A DNA stretch of 64,000 nt from JBJYKD01 sp049310025 (GTDB lineage Bacteria; Bacillota; Thermosediminibacteria; Thermosediminibacterales; Tepidanaerobacteraceae): the NCBI RefSeq assembly GCF_049310025.1, contig NZ_JBJYKD010000002.1:62001-126000 (forward strand). Reading direction: 5' to 3'. The notes under the pieces are model-generated. The model searched no databases and was not told the DNA's origin. It saw only the letters and a list, made by a program, of their open reading frames with translations. Shown one piece after another: positions 33,558 through 42,100 of this stretch. A program made the translations under genes and the position numbers. Each line of letters begins with the position of its first letter. Within the stretch, counting starts at the first letter, position 1.

Positions 33558-34476
33558 AATGAGAACCCTCCTTTTCCTTATTTTTATTGCCATACTTTTC
33601 TTCAATAATCGCCTTGGGTAAAAATCTTTTTTCCAATTCAATTATTTCCGGAAGCCCTACCAATTTAACGAATTCTGGAAAATCTATCAGTAAATCCCGG
33701 TCTTCTCTGGTGGTTCCCTTTTCTTTTAACACTTTTAAGGCGTTGTAAACCCCCCGGGCGGCGGCAAATATGGTGGTTAAAGGGCAGGATACCCGAGCAG
33801 CTCCGAATTTTTCCAGTTGCTCAATGGTAACCAGGGGCGTTTTCCCACCTTCCAGCATGTTGATGCTGACAGGAGCATCGATAGACTGTATAACGCGCTT
33901 AATATCTTCCACACTGTTCGGCGCTTCCACGAAAATTAGGTCGGCGCCGGCCTTGGCATAAGCATTTCCCCGCCGGATAGCTTCTTCCACGCCTGCAACT
34001 GCGATGGCATCGGTGCGGGCATTTATTACAAAATCCGGGTCCGTTCTGGCGCTGACAGCAGCTTCGATTTTTAAAACTGCTTCTTCCAATGGGATAATCT
34101 GTTTTCCTTCCATATGGCCGCATCTTTTAGGAAATACCTGATCTTCCAAATTTATGCCCGCAGCCCCCGCCTGTTCAAACTCCCGAACGGTTCTGATGAC
34201 ATTAATGGCATTTCCGAAACCGGTATCCCCATCGGCCATAACAGGGATGTCCACCGCCTGTACTATGCCCCGGGTGTGATTCACCATTTCAGTCATGGTA
34301 ACCAGGCCCACATCCGGTACACCCAAAAGGGATGCCGCAAATCCATATCCAGAAGCTTGGACCGCCTTAAAACCCAACATTTGCGCTATTTTAGCACTAA
34401 GTGCATCGTATACTCCTGGCATTACGAGAATTTCAGGATCATTTATGAGCTTTTTTAGCAGTGTCGTCTTTCTCAT
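33541..34476 (-). CDS. Isocitrate lyase/PEP mutase family lyase
   Basis: A TIM-barrel C-C lyase related to 2-methylisocitrate lyase and 2,3-dimethylmalate lyase. Motifs: MPGVYDALSAKIAQMLGF, Mg-binding VMADGDTGFG, EDQVFPKRCGHMEGK (KRCGH holds the catalytic cysteine of the lyase, not mutase, branch) and FVINARTDA. Length is 311. The pattern SGYGFAASLLGVPDVGLVTM is shared with dimethylmalate lyase-type proteins. Products would include pyruvate or another 2-oxo acid. First gene after the twin-operator promoter at 34543-34614. The true substrate is unknown. Confidence 0.88.
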   Translation of the reverse strand: MRKTTLLKKLINDPEILVMPGVYDALSAKIAQMLGFKAVQASGYGFAASLLGVPDVGLVTMTEMVNHTRGIVQAVDIPVMADGDTGFGNAINVIRTVREFEQAGAAGINLEDQVFPKRCGHMEGKQIIPLEEAVLKIEAAVSARTDPDFVINARTDAIAVAGVEEAIRRGNAYAKAGADLIFVEAPNSVEDIKRVIQSIDAPVSINMLEGGKTPLVTIEQLEKFGAARVSCPLTTIFAAARGVYNALKVLKEKGTTREDRDLLIDFPEFVKLVGLPEIIELEKRFLPKAIIEEKYGNKNKEKEGSHCETTG

Positions 34477-34542
34477 TTATTCAATCACCCCGGCAGTAAT
34501 TGTGGCTTTATATACGATACACGGCTGCCATCATCTCCTTAT

Positions 34543-34577
34543 TTCCATTCTACGGAACTTTTATCCTTTGTATGGAA
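34543..34577 (-). promoter_or_regulatory. Twin operator, probably for the IclR regulator
   Basis: Two 15-bp near-palindromes, TTCCATTCTACGGAA (34543-34557) and ATCCTTTGTATGGAA (34563-34577), exactly 20 bp apart start to start. They lie just downstream of the promoter -10. The same pair with the same spacing occurs before the HMG-CoA-lyase-like gene (40883-40917). TTCC...GGAA palindromes are typical of IclR-family sites and an iclR gene is close by. Confidence 0.65.
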
Positions 34578-34584
34578 CGATTTA

Positions 34585-34614
34585 ATTTTACCATTACTTC
34601 AGCTAGTATGTCAA
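34585..34614 (-). promoter_or_regulatory. Promoter of the lyase-aroD-ThDP operon
   Basis: Minus strand: TTGACA (34609-34614), 18-bp spacer, TAAAAT (34585-34590). An upstream A/T stretch (TTTTTTAAG) may act as an UP element. The -35 region shares 18 bases with the promoter at 40926-40955. Confidence 0.7.
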
Positions 34615-34732
34615 TACTTAAAAAAGTATATAAAATATTTTTATTATCTTTATTTCAAAGTATCATTTATATTAGATTATCATTTATTTCATAGTACATT
34701 TATTATAATCACGGTATTATAAAAACTAAATA

Positions 34733-34763
34733 AAAAAAAGACTTCACCGTATAGGGCAAGTCT
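34733..34763 (-). terminator. Terminator of the aldehyde oxidoreductase operon
   Basis: Minus strand AGACTT...AAGTCT stem with an inner CC/GG part, followed by eight T. It lies about 25 bases after the stop of the MoaD-like gene. The rest of the 312-base gap to the lyase gene holds its promoter and operators. Confidence 0.8.
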
Positions 34764-34788
34764 AAAACCATGAAACATCAATGCCGGT

Positions 34789-35058
34789 TCATCCCGCACT
34801 AAAAGGGACCATTAGAGTCACTCTGGCATCGGGTGCCAGTCTGTAATCAAGGGAAGACACCAATTGACCGTTAACTGCCACGTTGACACTATAACCGATA
34901 AGCCTTGAACTTTTGGAAAAATATCTATCGATCTCGGGGAATTCCTTTCTGATATAATCCATCAGTTCCGCAACAGTGGAGACCTTTTCAGGATCTATCT
35001 CCACATATCTTTGATCCGTCATCACCTGAAAAATTGATAGGAAATTTACTTTAATCAT
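34789..35058 (-). CDS. MoaD/ThiS-like ubiquitin-fold protein
   Basis: 89-residue beta-grasp protein: MIKVNFLSIFQVM, a central helix (STVAELMDYIRKEFPEI), VNGQLVSSLDYRLAPDARV and the end TLMVPFSAG. The order of elements is that of MoaD/ThiS sulfur carriers, which usually end in GG; here the last residues are AG. Such small proteins often accompany tungsten aldehyde oxidoreductases. The ATG overlaps the oxidoreductase stop by 4 bases. Either it donates sulfur to the pterin cofactor despite the altered tail, or it has another role. Confidence 0.75.
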   Translation of the reverse strand: MIKVNFLSIFQVMTDQRYVEIDPEKVSTVAELMDYIRKEFPEIDRYFSKSSRLIGYSVNVAVNGQLVSSLDYRLAPDARVTLMVPFSAG

Positions 35059-36929
35059 TTATTTTCACCTTCTAACAAATCATATAGCCCCAATCGTTTT
35101 AGTGTCTGAGGTAAAGGAACCCCCTCTTCATTCCAGCCCATGGTCTCATAGTATATGGCGAGCATTTTCTCAAAGGCATCTTTTTTCAGGCTTTTCCCCC
35201 GATTAGGACCGTCCACCGGCGGTTCAAGGAGCCTGTAAGACACACTATCGTCTTCTTTTGTATGACCATTTTTAATATTGAAAAGTCGAAGCAAATTAAT
35301 TACTCTTTCACCTATCTCTAGAGCTCCGTCAATGTCTATATTCCATCCAGTGACAATATTGAGCGCTTCCAGCTGGGTTACCATCCCTTTTTTGCCACGG
35401 CAGGTGTAAAAGCACAGGCCCAGGCAGTCTTCAAATTGGCGCTTGCAGCTGCTTATGGCTTCAGCCCGAGGTATCCCTTCCAATGAAAATCCCACAGGTT
35501 CAGTTATACCTATGTCAGGAGATGCTTTGTCAGTAAGGTCTATACCCTGTTGCGACCCCATTTGAGATACGGCCTGGGTAAAAATTGTTCCCCAACGGGT
35601 TCTCAGATCATGAACATGCGGCGCATAACCGCGTTTTACGTATACCGCCCTATTTAATGCATCACCGCCGATCCAACGGGCTGTAGAAACTATTCCATCG
35701 GCAATGTATTGTCCCACCCCCTCTCGATGGGCTATTTTCCACAGGAGTTTCATTACATTTTCCGCATTTCCCCATTCCATAGTTAGACCGTCGAGTCTCG
35801 TTTTGTCCAGCAATCCTTTTTCATAACATTCCATGATTAAAGACACAATAAATGTGGCTTCCTTTAGGTCCATTCCCAACCTATCAGTAAAATCGGTGAT
35901 TTTCATGGCCGTACCCGGATCTTTTACACCGATATTGGGGCCCCAGCCAGCCAGGTCTTCATATTCCGGTTCTTCAAAGATATTTCCCTTATATGGCCCT
36001 TCGGTAACAGTCATCCGCTTGCAGTGATCCAGAGGACATCCGTAACATGAATTTCTGAGTGCAGGGAACTTCTTTCTTAAATAAATACCATCCATTTTAT
36101 CCACTGCATCATATTCATTGGTGGTAAGATTTTTTACCGGTACCCATCCCAGAGAGTAATATGATGAAAACAATCCTGCACTGCCCAAAGTGTCTATCAC
36201 CTTTCCTGTCCCGTGACTTTTAATGTCTTCCACCCATTCTTTAATAAGTTTAACAAATTTGCTGCGGTTATCCCCCAACCTGTACCGATTTTTCCCGGAA
36301 ACGACCACGGCTTTGAGGTTTTTGGACCCCATGACGGCGCCTACACCGCCGGATGCCGCCACATGTCCTCTGCAATTAAAAATACCGGCAAATCTAACTC
36401 TGTTTTCTCCTGCAGGGCCTATACACGCCACTTTTGCATTTATTCCTTGACCGCTATGACGTTTCACTAAAATCTCTTCGGTTTCAAATGTTTCCTTTCC
36501 TGCTAAATCCGATGCATCCAGTAACCTTACCTCTCCGTCTTCAATTGCCAGATAAACCGGGTGGTCGGCCGAACCATAAAATATAAGAAAATCATAACCC
36601 GCTCGCTTTAAATGAGGGCCAAAATGACCGTTGGATTGGGCTGATACGGCAAACCCCGATAGCGGACTTTTCGTTACTATCGAGTAATTTCCCGACCCGG
36701 GGGCTCCGCTGCCAGTCATAGGGCCGGTGGCAAAAATGAGACGGTTGTCTGGATGAAATGGATCTGTAAATTCAGGCAGTTCTTCATACAAAATACGGAT
36801 TCCGTAGCCTGTCCCCCCGATATATTTCTCCAACCAATCCAAATTCACAGGTTCTTTTTTGATTTCACCGGTAGTAAGATTTACTCTCAATTGTTGCCCC
36901 GTATAGGCCGGGGGATATTGTATCTTCAC
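35055..36929 (-). CDS. aor: Tungsten-type aldehyde ferredoxin oxidoreductase
   Basis: Oxidises an aldehyde to the acid with ferredoxin as acceptor (or the reverse), using a tungsto-bispterin and one [4Fe-4S] cluster. 624 residues. The N-terminal pterin domain has LRVNLTTGEIKKEPVNLDWL, FATGPMTGSGAPGSGNYSIV and GGVGAVMGSKNLKAVVVSG, family hallmarks. The cluster cysteines are CYGCPLDHC and a later one within DCLGLCFYTC. GTG 36929 follows GGAGTGAG. It forms a two-gene operon with the MoaD-like gene and a terminator. The substrate is unspecified; a product aldehyde of the neighbouring ThDP or lyase pathway is a reasonable guess. Confidence 0.93.
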   Translation of the reverse strand: MKIQYPPAYTGQQLRVNLTTGEIKKEPVNLDWLEKYIGGTGYGIRILYEELPEFTDPFHPDNRLIFATGPMTGSGAPGSGNYSIVTKSPLSGFAVSAQSNGHFGPHLKRAGYDFLIFYGSADHPVYLAIEDGEVRLLDASDLAGKETFETEEILVKRHSGQGINAKVACIGPAGENRVRFAGIFNCRGHVAASGGVGAVMGSKNLKAVVVSGKNRYRLGDNRSKFVKLIKEWVEDIKSHGTGKVIDTLGSAGLFSSYYSLGWVPVKNLTTNEYDAVDKMDGIYLRKKFPALRNSCYGCPLDHCKRMTVTEGPYKGNIFEEPEYEDLAGWGPNIGVKDPGTAMKITDFTDRLGMDLKEATFIVSLIMECYEKGLLDKTRLDGLTMEWGNAENVMKLLWKIAHREGVGQYIADGIVSTARWIGGDALNRAVYVKRGYAPHVHDLRTRWGTIFTQAVSQMGSQQGIDLTDKASPDIGITEPVGFSLEGIPRAEAISSCKRQFEDCLGLCFYTCRGKKGMVTQLEALNIVTGWNIDIDGALEIGERVINLLRLFNIKNGHTKEDDSVSYRLLEPPVDGPNRGKSLKKDAFEKMLAIYYETMGWNEEGVPLPQTLKRLGLYDLLEGENK

Positions 36930-37247
36930 ACATTCTCACTCCTAAAAACCAGCCCTACTTTTGCGAATCCGGCTTAAGCCGCATAAACCCTATTTTTCTG
37001 CCTGCACCATCCATTTTGTTAACCGGGCCGATCGAGAGGTACCTTTTCTTGCAGTCGGGGAAGCATTGGCTGCATTTAAATTCCCGTGAAAAATAATTTT
37101 CTCGGCCTGTTCTTTTATTACCCCCTGAACTCCATCCAAACTGAATCTGAATAAAATTCGGCCTAATTTTAAATTTTGATACATTTATTAATATTTGGAA
37201 AAGCGCCCCTCTGTTAGACTTTAACCAAATGATTATGATTATTAAAA
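36930..37247. other. Gap without a convincing gene
   Basis: About 318 bases between the aldehyde oxidoreductase and the EamA transporter. It must hold the oxidoreductase promoter, but I see no clear -35/-10 pair. A 64-codon open stretch at 36990-37184 has no ribosome site and no recognisable similarity. Confidence 0.4.
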
Positions 37248-38174
37248 CTAATCCTGAGATAGCATGACCTTTTCGGTGTTTTTTTCATTGCCGTAAGTAG
37301 TTACCAAAAGAACACCGGTGAATATCAGCAAGCCCCCTAAAACATGGTATAATCTGAGACTTTCACCAAAAAGGACTATGGATATGGCTGTTGTATAAAT
37401 GGGGATCAGATATAAGAAGATACCAACCTTATTAGCTGAAATCTTTTTCAAAGCACTGTTCCAAAATTGGTAGGCTAACACAGAAGGGAATATGTTTAAT
37501 GATATAACGCCCAGTACATGAACGATCTTTATCCGACCGACCCATGACCAGTTGTATGCAATGTTCTCCAGCAAAACCATAGGGAGTGTAATAATAAGAC
37601 CTCCCAACATCATCAATGTGAACATGGGCCTTTCCGGTAACCCTGAAGCTTTGTTTTTGTACAGTACAGTATGAATTGACCATGACACAATACTACCGAC
37701 CATGAATAAGTCTCCAGGGTTTATTTTCAGGCTTACAATCAACCCCACCTTACCTTGAAATATGATGCTAAGAACACCGGCTAATGAAAGCACAAACCCA
37801 AGAAATTGAACCCTGGTCACCTTTTCATGGTATAAGATATATCCAACAAAAGCGATAAGAACGGGGTTGAAGGCATTGATAAAGGAAGTGTTTATGGTTG
37901 AGGTAAAGCGAACTGCCTGGTAAACGCTTATCGAATTTAAACAATACCCCGTTGCGCCAAGTAGCAGAATGAGAGGCCACTTGGTTATAAATAAATTTTT
38001 ATCGGTCTTGATTTGTTTCCAACTCACCGGAAGAAAAAAAACGAAAGGCAAAAACCAGCGTAAAAAACTCGTCGTTATCGGGGGAATTACGGCAGATACT
38101 ATTTTACCGATAATGAAATTAAAACTCCAGAAAAGGCTGGCTAAAGCCAATAAAATGTAAGGCGATATATTCAT
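37248..38174 (-). CDS. EamA/DMT-family transporter
   Basis: Drug/metabolite transporter of the EamA family with ten predicted helices in two repeats of five. The start ISPYILLALASLFWSFNFII and the second-repeat GDLFMVGSIVSWSIHTVLY are typical, as is the end YHVLGGLLIFTGVLLVTTYG. ATG 38174 is used since AAGGAAG precedes it; an ATG at 38195 lies upstream. Such carriers export amino acids or metabolites; the substrate is unknown. Same strand as its neighbours, inside the accessory segment. Confidence 0.88.
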   Translation of the reverse strand: MNISPYILLALASLFWSFNFIIGKIVSAVIPPITTSFLRWFLPFVFFLPVSWKQIKTDKNLFITKWPLILLLGATGYCLNSISVYQAVRFTSTINTSFINAFNPVLIAFVGYILYHEKVTRVQFLGFVLSLAGVLSIIFQGKVGLIVSLKINPGDLFMVGSIVSWSIHTVLYKNKASGLPERPMFTLMMLGGLIITLPMVLLENIAYNWSWVGRIKIVHVLGVISLNIFPSVLAYQFWNSALKKISANKVGIFLYLIPIYTTAISIVLFGESLRLYHVLGGLLIFTGVLLVTTYGNEKNTEKVMLSQD

Positions 38175-38309
38175 TGAAATCTTCCTTTTATACACATAAG
38201 ACTCAAAAGGACAAAAAATTTAATAAACCCAGATTCTTATATATTTCTACCATCCATTTGTTATGTTAACAGAAAATGATTCAATAAGCAATAGCCGTCA
38301 TACTAAAAT

Positions 38310-38338
38310 GGCACCTGTGGAACTCCTCCACAGATGCC
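38310..38338 (-). terminator. Hairpin downstream of the aldehyde dehydrogenase
   Basis: GGCACCTGTGGA and TCCACAGATGCC form a 12-base inverted repeat with one mismatch. On the minus strand it is followed by ATTTTAG, a weak T run. It lies about 65 bases past the stop. Confidence 0.55.
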
Positions 38339-38401
38339 TTGCTTGCGGTTTTCGGTTAAAGTGCCTACTTTTACTTTCCCTTCAGCATTATACTTTTCTT
38401 T

Positions 38402-39808
38402 TTATTCTTCCAGACTCGGATCATAAAACTCTCCAAAGAGCTCCTGATCCGAGGGTCTGTCTTCGGGAATAGGCCGCGACACCCAGGTCGTATTCATGTA
38501 ATGTTTGAGGCAGATGTTCTCGGAAACTATATTTCCACCAAAGGTTCCGCACCCCATACTCGACGTCATCGGCATTCCATTTGTAAAGGAACCGGCATTG
38601 GCTCTCGATTGGGGCTGGCGGACCATGATCCGACTTACAGGAGCTGCAAGAGCTAGCCGGTGAATGTGTTCGTCATTGAATGAATAAATCCCTACGGAGT
38701 GCCCCTTGCCTCCAACCTCAAGGATGTCAAGTGCCATTTTTATTGCATTATCAAAACCCTTATACTTGTAAACGGCAAGAAGGGTCGTCAGTTTTTCGCG
38801 GCAGAATGGATATTCTTTCCCGATGCCGTCTCCCATTACTATAATAAATTTTCTATCGGCGGGAATGCTGAATCCCGCAATCTCAGCCAATTTTTGGGGG
38901 GATATGGCTACTGTATTGGGTGTCCTGTGACCCTCCTCATCCCACATGACTTTGCGAAGTTTAGCCTTTTCCTCTTCGTTGGCGAGATACCCTCCTTCTT
39001 TGACAAGCTGATCTAACATCCTGTCAAAAATGCTTTCTTCAATGATGAGATTACCGTCTGCAGAACATCCAGAACCGTAGTCAGATGTCTTGCTGAGCAT
39101 GGTGTTATGAGCAGCTTCTTCAATATTAGCCGTCTCGTCTATAATCATAGTGGCGTTTCCTGCGCCGACACCGTAAGCAGGCCTTCCTGAACTGTACGCG
39201 GCCCGTACCATATTTTGCCCGCCCGTAGCAATAATAAGATCAGCTCTTGACATTGCCGCTTGGGACATGGCAATGTTTACATTGACAAGGCATTGAAGGA
39301 TATCGGCAGGTGCACCTTCCCGTTCCAATGCTTCGCGCATAAGCCGGACAGTCTCATAAGTTGTCTTTTTTGTACGGGGATGAGGAGAGAAAATCACCAC
39401 ATCCCGGGCCTTTATAGCGTATATGGCCTGCCCTGCCGGAGTTAGTTCGGGGTTCGTAGCCGGAACCAGTGACACAATAATTCCAGCCGGTTTTGCATAT
39501 TTTACAATTCCCTTTTCCGGAATTTCCTCGATGATACCTACGCTCTTCTGGCGCAGAGCATCCCTCAGAACTCCCCGGATCTTAAAACGTTTATTCATTC
39601 TTGTAACAGGATCGCCCATGCCGCTTTCTTTTATCCCCATGTCTACCAAGCGTTGGAAAGTTTTTTTATTTGCCGTAGCCCAGGCAACAGCCTGGCACAG
39701 ACGGTCTACCCTCGCCTGATCGTAAGTCTCGATAACGGCGAAGGCTTTTTTCGCCCGTTCAAAAACTAAATCAAGTTCTTGCTCCTGTTCTTTAGTGAGT
39801 TCAGCGCT
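38402..39808 (-). CDS. CoA-acylating aldehyde dehydrogenase (EutE/SauS-like)
   Basis: NAD-dependent aldehyde dehydrogenase of the CoA-acylating branch, converting an aldehyde and CoA to an acyl-CoA or the reverse. The acylating-type motifs are VPATNPELTPAGQAIYAIKA, FSPHPRTKKTT and the catalytic cysteine in DYGSGCSADGNLIIEE. It resembles acetaldehyde and sulfoacetaldehyde dehydrogenases; the substrate is not fixed by sequence. ATG 39808 (MSAELTKEQEQEL) has GGGAGGTT 9 bases upstream; 33 further in-frame codons upstream have no ribosome site. Length is 468. It lies 67 bases after the HMG-CoA-lyase-like gene in the second operon. Confidence 0.88.
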   Translation of the reverse strand, partial: SAELTKEQEQELDLVFERAKKAFAVIETYDQARVDRLCQAVAWATANKKTFQRLVDMGIKESGMGDPVTRMNKRFKIRGVLRDALRQKSVGIIEEIPEKGIVKYAKPAGIIVSLVPATNPELTPAGQAIYAIKARDVVIFSPHPRTKKTTYETVRLMREALEREGAPADILQCLVNVNIAMSQAAMSRADLIIATGGQNMVRAAYSSGRPAYGVGAGNATMIIDETANIEEAAHNTMLSKTSDYGSGCSADGNLIIEESIFDRMLDQLVKEGGYLANEEEKAKLRKVMWDEEGHRTPNTVAISPQKLAEIAGFSIPADRKFIIVMGDGIGKEYPFCREKLTTLLAVYKYKGFDNAIKMALDILEVGGKGHSVGIYSFNDEHIHRLALAAPVSRIMVRQPQSRANAGSFTNGMPMTSSMGCGTFGGNIVSENICLKHYMNTTWVSRPIPEDRPSDQELFGEFYDPSLEE

Positions 39809-39875
39809 CATAATTTTTAACCTCCCAAAAATATAAAATATATTTTTAAAAGAGCTACACAGATGGTGCAGCCTT

Positions 39876-40841
39876 TTACGACCCGGTCTCTTTTTTCTGT
39901 TCTTCACAAACTACGTCGCCGCATTTTCCAGCCTTAAGGATGAAGCTCGATGTGTCATGCCCGATCAGTTGCTGGACATAGCGACCTATGGAAATCGCCT
40001 CATCCAAATCATATCCGGTTTCAATACCCATTTCATGACACATATATATTAGATCTTCAGTAGCAATGTTTCCCGATGCACCAGGCGCAAAAGGACACCC
40101 TCCGATTCCTGCAAAACATGAGTCATAACGATCAATACCGGCGAGCATCCCAGCTACAACATTGGCAAGACCCATTCCTCTGGTGTTATGAAAATGTAAA
40201 TTCCAGGTCACATCTGGAAATTGTTCCTTAGCCTGCACGCAATATTCATAAACCTGGCGGGGATTGGCCATGCCGGTTGTATCAGACAGCGATATTTCTC
40301 TAACACCGATCTCGACAAAAGATGAAATCAATGAAAAAACCTGCTCCAATGGAATCTTTCCTTCCCCAGGATAACCAAAAGCGGCGGAGATAGCTCCTGA
40401 AAGTGTGATACCATGAGCGGCGGCGTATTCGGCACATTCAGAAAAACTTTTTATTACCTCTTCAGGAGTCCTTCTAAGATTACTCAAAGAATGTGCCCGG
40501 CTAGCTGACACGGTTAGTTTGGCTTTTTTTATTCCTGCTGCCTCCGCTCGTTCTAGGCCGCGAACGTTCATTACCAGTGCACGGTACTCTACTTGCGGCA
40601 ATCGTTTAATACGCTTAGCGACTTCATCTGTGTCCGCCATTTGCGGAACGGCTTTTGGATGAACGAAGGAGCCGATCTCTATGATTTTCGCGCCTGCCAG
40701 AGCGGAACGTTCTATTAGTTCGACCTTTTGCTCTACCGTCAACATTATCTTTTCATTTTGGAGACCATCCCTTGGGCCCACTTCACAAACAACAATACTT
40801 TCAGGACATCTTAATTGATTTTTCCATATAATGGGATTCAT
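39876..40841 (-). CDS. HMG-CoA lyase family protein
   Basis: 321-residue HMGL-like TIM-barrel enzyme. Start EVGPRDGLQNEKIMLTVEQK (divalent metal site D and R), metal histidines in WNLHFHNTRGMGLANV, and the active-site cysteine loop CFAGIGGCPFAPGASGN, the lyase signature. True HMG-CoA lyases cleave HMG-CoA to acetoacetate and acetyl-CoA; related ones act on other 3-hydroxy-acyl-CoA esters. With the neighbouring acyl-CoA-forming dehydrogenase, it may cleave a branched hydroxyacyl-CoA. First gene of the second twin-operator operon; ATG 40841 follows AGGGAGGGAG. Confidence 0.88.
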   Translation of the reverse strand: MNPIIWKNQLRCPESIVVCEVGPRDGLQNEKIMLTVEQKVELIERSALAGAKIIEIGSFVHPKAVPQMADTDEVAKRIKRLPQVEYRALVMNVRGLERAEAAGIKKAKLTVSASRAHSLSNLRRTPEEVIKSFSECAEYAAAHGITLSGAISAAFGYPGEGKIPLEQVFSLISSFVEIGVREISLSDTTGMANPRQVYEYCVQAKEQFPDVTWNLHFHNTRGMGLANVVAGMLAGIDRYDSCFAGIGGCPFAPGASGNIATEDLIYMCHEMGIETGYDLDEAISIGRYVQQLIGHDTSSFILKAGKCGDVVCEEQKKETGS

Positions 40842-40882
40842 ATCTCTCCCTCCCTTCGTTTAAACTTCATAAAGTATTTTAG

Positions 40883-40917
40883 TTCCATTGTACGGTATCT
40901 AATACCTCTTAACGGAA
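40883..40917 (-). promoter_or_regulatory. Twin operator before the HMG-CoA-lyase-like gene
   Basis: TTCCATTGTACGGTA (40883-40897) and TACCTCTTAACGGAA (40903-40917), 20 bp apart start to start. Together with flanking bases they form one large inverted repeat from AGTTCC to GGAACT. Same arrangement as at 34543-34577. Confidence 0.65.
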
Positions 40918-40925
40918 CTAATTAA

Positions 40926-40955
40926 ATATTATCATCTTTTTAATTAACATGTCAA
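40926..40955 (-). promoter_or_regulatory. Promoter of the HMG-CoA-lyase-like/aldehyde dehydrogenase operon
   Basis: Minus strand: TTGACA (40950-40955), 18-bp spacer, TAATAT (40926-40931). The operators start 8 bases downstream of the -10, so a bound repressor would block initiation. Confidence 0.7.
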
Positions 40956-41314
40956 TACTTAAAAAATTTTTTTATTTAATTTAGTCTAATCATTAAAATA
41001 CAAATGAGCGATTAATATTAATCGATACAGTGTATAATATAAATAAATTATAATTATTTTAATATTTTGATAATTTTTGACACAATGATGGGACACTACA
41101 GCCCGCTCTATACGCTGTCACAGTAATAATCGCCGGAAAAGATGACCCCAACAAATTATCCGAAATGGCAAATCTGTAAAAAACGGGTAAGAAAACTAAA
41201 GTGTGCTTTGCGGGCCTAATTTCTATGAAGAGCAAAAGTGCAATATGATAATCTTCAGAACAGGCCAATGAGATGATGGGTATATATATAGCCTTATATA
41301 TTTTACATGAACAC
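40956..41314. other. Gap without an intact gene
   Basis: About 360 bases. The first 100 are very A/T-rich. From about 41080 to 41290 some coding-like sequence with stops is visible (for example frames with DDPNKLSEMANL), perhaps a transposase relic, but no family can be assigned. It separates the second operon from iclR. Confidence 0.3.
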
Positions 41315-42100
41315 CTAATTATGGTTGTCGGGACAAATATATCCCAGTTTACGGGAAATGGCCGTGGCAGCCTCCTTTACCTGACATCCGAATTGTTTGA
41401 TTTTATCCTCAGTAAACCTGAAAGACGGCCCCGATACGCTCAGGCTGGCTATCATTTTTCCAGAAACATCGAATACAGGAGAAGCCACCGCGGATACCCC
41501 CTGCTCTCTTTCTTCAATGCTTACGGCATAACCCTGTCGACGTATTTTTTCTAGCTCTTTCTGCATCATTTCCTTATCAACAATGGTGTTTTTTGTAAGC
41601 GACCTAGCGGTTTCCATAATCTTAGCTACGTCTTCAGCATCCATATATGCCAAAAAACTCTTGCCGCTGGCTCCAGCCCAGAGTGGAAACCTATCGCCTA
41701 TCTTTGCAGAACGCTTGAGAGACAGCGGGCTTTCCACCTGTTCAAAGCATACACGCTGCTCTCCTTCCTTAACATAAAGGTTCACTGTCTCACGGGTGGT
41801 TTCTCTTAATTCCTTCATAATAGGCAATGCAACATTTCTAAGATCCAAGCCCTGTCTGGCTACGAGCCCTAAATAATACAGTTTCGGCCCCAGTTTATAC
41901 TTTTTAGTCACGTAATTCCTCTCAAGAAAACCTTCGTTTTCAAGGGTTGCCAATAATCTTGAAGTAGTAGATTTAGGTAATGATATTTTCTTACAAATTT
42001 CTATCAGAGACATTTCCTGCTGCTCCCAGCTGAAGCACAGAAGGATGGATAGTGCACGCTGTACTGAACGAATACCATTTTCTTCCGATTCCCTTACCAA
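41315..42100 (-). CDS. IclR-family transcriptional regulator
   Basis: 261-residue regulator. N-terminal winged helix (residues 8-70): IRSVQRALSILLCFSWEQQE, ICKKISLPKSTTSRLLATLE; then the ligand-binding IclR effector domain with GDRFPLWAGASGKSFLAYM and VSIEEREQGVSAVASPVFD. The start is TTG 42100 after AAAGGTGA. It lies close to two operons that share paired TTCC...GGAA sites, so it is the likely regulator of both. The effector is unknown. No such site is seen before its own gene, only a different inverted repeat (about 42165-42183). Confidence 0.93.
   Translation of the reverse strand: MVRESEENGIRSVQRALSILLCFSWEQQEMSLIEICKKISLPKSTTSRLLATLENEGFLERNYVTKKYKLGPKLYYLGLVARQGLDLRNVALPIMKELRETTRETVNLYVKEGEQRVCFEQVESPLSLKRSAKIGDRFPLWAGASGKSFLAYMDAEDVAKIMETARSLTKNTIVDKEMMQKELEKIRRQGYAVSIEEREQGVSAVASPVFDVSGKMIASLSVSGPSFRFTEDKIKQFGCQVKEAATAISRKLGYICPDNHN

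Noticed and set aside
36990..37184. 64-codon minus-strand ORF upstream of the aldehyde oxidoreductase gene
   Set aside because: No ribosome site, no similarity; left as empty gap.
41059..41268. 69-codon minus-strand ORF between the HMG-CoA-lyase-like gene and iclR
   Set aside because: No ribosome site; other frames look like a decayed gene, so this is not convincing.
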